Both the position numbers and the translations under genes were made by a program. From the NCBI GenBank assembly GCA_963693365.1, contig CAVNZM010000006.1, positions 11,222,001 to 11,286,000 of the forward strand: a stretch of 64,000 nucleotides of DNA, given 5' to 3'. This stretch comes from Amoebidium appalachense (Eukaryota > Ichthyosporea). The notes under the pieces were generated by a model. It saw nothing but the letters and a program-made list of their open reading frames with translations. It did no database searches and was not told the origin of the DNA. Shown piece by piece: positions 58,737-64,000 of this stretch (position 1 is its first letter; each line of letters opens with the position of its first letter).

Positions 58737-59116
58737 CGTGTGTTTGCAAGTAGGCGTGTGCAAGCATGTGTCTGTGCGCACTAACGTGCTTGTGTTTGTG
58801 TTTATGTATTTGCGAGCTGCCGCTGGTTTTTGGGGAAGTGGCTTAGACAGGCAGAGGTTCGACTCTGAACCCTACCACGCTTTATTCGCTCCTTATATTC
58901 CGTTACTGATGCTTTGTGCCTGTGCAGAAGGGGACGGTAGACAACGGCCCAAGTGCACGGCTGGAGCGCACTGTTGGTCTGCTCCCACGGCAGCAGAAAA
59001 AAGACTTTATGAATGAGCAGGCCGCCATACGCAGGGAAAAGGAGGCGGTGGCAAAACGACAGCCACAGTTGATACGCGCAAACGAGAGGTTCTACAGGGC
59101 ATACGAAGGATACTAG
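57912..59116 (+). CDS. small orphan protein, two exons
   Basis: Exons 57912-58187 and 58928-59116 join at phase 0 to give 154 residues. The N-terminal part is basic and Ser-rich (MGFLSVLRGTKRQRAFGLK, FALSLPNLSVLSKRSNSS). The second exon is highly charged and probably helical (RLERTVGLLPRQQKKDF, QAAIRREKEAVAKRQPQLIR), ending FYRAYEGY. MGFLSVL could be N-myristoylated (Gly2), but Ser at position 6 is absent. No family is recognised. Coding support comes from GC-ending codons, a strong first ATG 70 nt after a TATA-like box, an in-phase intron and the clean stop. The intron donor lies at the head of a GT-rich region and the acceptor is GCCTGTGCAG. Confidence 0.7.
58340..58750. repeat. (GT)n/(GC)n compound array with an internal duplication
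   Basis: Three GT runs separated by GCGCGCGCGC blocks. A roughly 150-bp segment (GTGTGGCTGTGTACACACA, GT run, GCGCGCGCGCACGTGTGTGA) occurs twice, near 58445-58515 and 58585-58655. It fills the orphan gene's intron and is highly Z-DNA-prone. Confidence 0.9.
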
Positions 59117-60798
59117 ATGGGTAGCACGTAGAGTTGAAGGCATGAAGGGAACTTTGGCACTAGCCATGACGTGGAGAGGAACTTTGGCACTAGCCATGAC
59201 GTGGAGAGTGAAAGGACAAGCTGCGGGGTCAGGTATAGTGGCAGTTGGCTCCCTCCTGCCTCTTCCCTTGTGATTGTTATTTTTTATTTTATTTTTTCGT
59301 AGAAAAAAATCAATAAGGTTTTTAATCATTACACATATAAATGAATGAATGCTAAATCTTGAAAAGCTCCTAGCAACCAGCGAGCTGTAAGTCTAAACAC
59401 CAGTAAGTTTTAGTTTGAGCACCTAATGAATCTCGTGTGCACCTAGTCTACAAGTCACGGTATAGTTGTACAAGGACTGCTTTATTCGTACCTGTAACAC
59501 TGAAGGTTGCACTGAGCAAGAAACTTGCGGAAGTAGTAAACTGAATGTTTCGCAATTGAACACATCTGGCGCTTCTTAATTTGGTGCACAAGGCGGCTTT
59601 TAAATCCAGCCCATTAAAGCACAAAAACGAAACAATAGTCTTGGCCATGGTTGGGCGAGAACCATGCAGGGGCTCAGCCACATATCGAAAGAGCCGTGGC
59701 AAGTGTTATGGGCACGGACGAAGAGTTCAGGAGGCTGGACTGTGTGGCCGAGACCATGGGGCAGGGCTGCGGGTGTCAGCTGGGCCTCCAGAGAGGGTCT
59801 GTGTGGTAAGACATGAAGTGTTGCGTGTCCTGGGCAATAATGACGCAACTAATAAGACCAGACCATTATAAGTAAACCGACCAGAAAAGTAGCACGACTG
59901 TTGCAGGGCACTATAGTGGTAGGTTGTGGGCCACAAAGGGCAGGCGACTGCAAGAGCACTTTTATACCAAAAATGAAGTGGTGGCGGGGTTGCGGTGGGG
60001 CTGGCCCAGTGTGTGGCACTTGAGTGAGTAAATTTTGTGGGTGAGTGTGACTTGAGGAGCTTGAGGGAAAATGAAGAGAGGGGAAGGGGGTGGAGCAGAG
60101 GTGAAGAGAAACCGTGCAGAAGTTCTTAGCTTAAGCACACAAGCTCGCGTCAGCATAGCTCATTCCTGCGAAGCTTCCACCCAGCTTCCAGCGCCAGCAT
60201 AGCTCATTCCTGCGAAGCTTCCACCCAGCTTCCAGTTAGAACCCAAAACCGGGCCGGGGAGGGAAACACCATGTCTCACTATAGGCACGCCGAATTCTCT
60301 GCTAGCAGCAGGTTAACTAGTGGGCTGGGTGGACAAAGATGTGTGATAACTGGCCCGTCCGTAGAAACAACACCACAGCTGGGCGCTGGTTACGAGCCTC
60401 ACCACAGCCTGTGCACACCCACCACACACGACTCCGCACACGTGTGTGTTCACGAGAAAGAACCGGCCAAATGTACAAATGTGCACTCCTAGGCCCGCAC
60501 TGTGCCACACTATGTTCAGAGGGCCGTGGCCAGAGCCTGACGATTACGTACGTAGCCTACCAGGTTCCAACGCACAGGAATTTGACTCGTTATTTATTTG
60601 AGCTATTTATTTGTCGATATTTTAGAACTAAGCACTTGGTGTGTTTGCCTGTGCACGCCAGTCAACGAACCGGTTTGTCCAGATGAGTGCACGTGCATGC
60701 GTGACACACACACACGCGAGCAGCTTGTTTGGCACCCGCCCGCCACCACATGTTCACAGCGTCTCCATATGGGGTCGTATGGGGTCTAGCGACCCGCC
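59117..60798. other. intergenic, no gene recognised
   Basis: Contains a 31-nt direct duplication at 59147-59208 (GAACTTTGGCACTAGCCATG plus ACGTGGAGAG) and a 43-nt duplication at about 60150-60236 (CAGCATAGCTCATTCCTGCG and onwards). The open frame at 60271-60492 lacks splice partners and coding character. An AT-rich spot at 60580-60630 lies before the next gene. Confidence 0.5.

Positions 60799-64000
<3,202 letters not shown>

Overview
This is a eukaryotic nuclear window. It holds about ten intron-rich protein-coding genes in a sea of simple-sequence DNA: (CA)n/(GT)n tracts up to about 370 bp, pure G or C runs of 15-40 bases on either strand, and CACGTG-rich minisatellites. Exons are short (32-200 nt is typical) and strongly GC-ending at third codon positions (CTG, GTG, GCC, GGC). 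Introns follow GT..AG and carry almost all of the microsatellites. The gene set (PIAS-type SUMO ligase, protein-L-isoaspartate methyltransferase, CAP protein, VWA/Vwaint protein, APC permease with a cytosolic tail) fits many eukaryotes. A unicellular eukaryote or an early-branching animal relative is my guess, and the sequence alone does not place it. Exon models were built by hand from splice signals, reading-phase continuity and family similarity; no search was run.

Layout, left to right. 1806-8935 (-): nine-exon ankyrin-repeat protein with a C-terminal membrane anchor. 10909-15866 (+): four-exon amino-acid permease (APC superfamily). 20766-24747 (+): cysteine-containing, possibly secreted orphan whose first exon is uncertain. 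26248-28419 (-): secreted CAP/SCP-domain protein, four exons. 31421-32272 (+): orphan basic Ser/Arg-rich protein. 34566-39764 (+): protein-L-isoaspartate O-methyltransferase, eight exons. 40946-45735 (-): VWA-domain protein with a Vwaint-like C-terminus, seven exons. 46738-55416 (+): PIAS/Siz SUMO E3 ligase with SAP, PINIT, SP-RING and SUMO-interacting motifs, fourteen exons. 57912-59116 (+): two-exon small orphan. 60799-64000 (+): 5' part of a coiled-coil protein that runs off the right edge.

There is no sign of a shared pathway. The genes look like ordinary dispersed single-copy eukaryotic loci, several of them in divergent pairs (ankyrin/permease, VWA/PIAS). The VWA/PIAS pair is separated by 1.0 kb with the same TATATAAG element facing each way.

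The most unusual biology is in the introns. Microsatellites sit directly on splice sites: (GT)n forms 5' splice sites and (CA)nG forms 3' splice sites. In two introns a 5' GT tract and a downstream CA tract could pair and loop the intron. A short dispersed element ending in a C tract, or a C tract followed by an A tract, recurs in introns in the sense orientation. One PIAS 3' splice site is present in three tandem copies. One ankyrin exon carries an extra base in a C homopolymer, and one methyltransferase intron lacks a GT donor.
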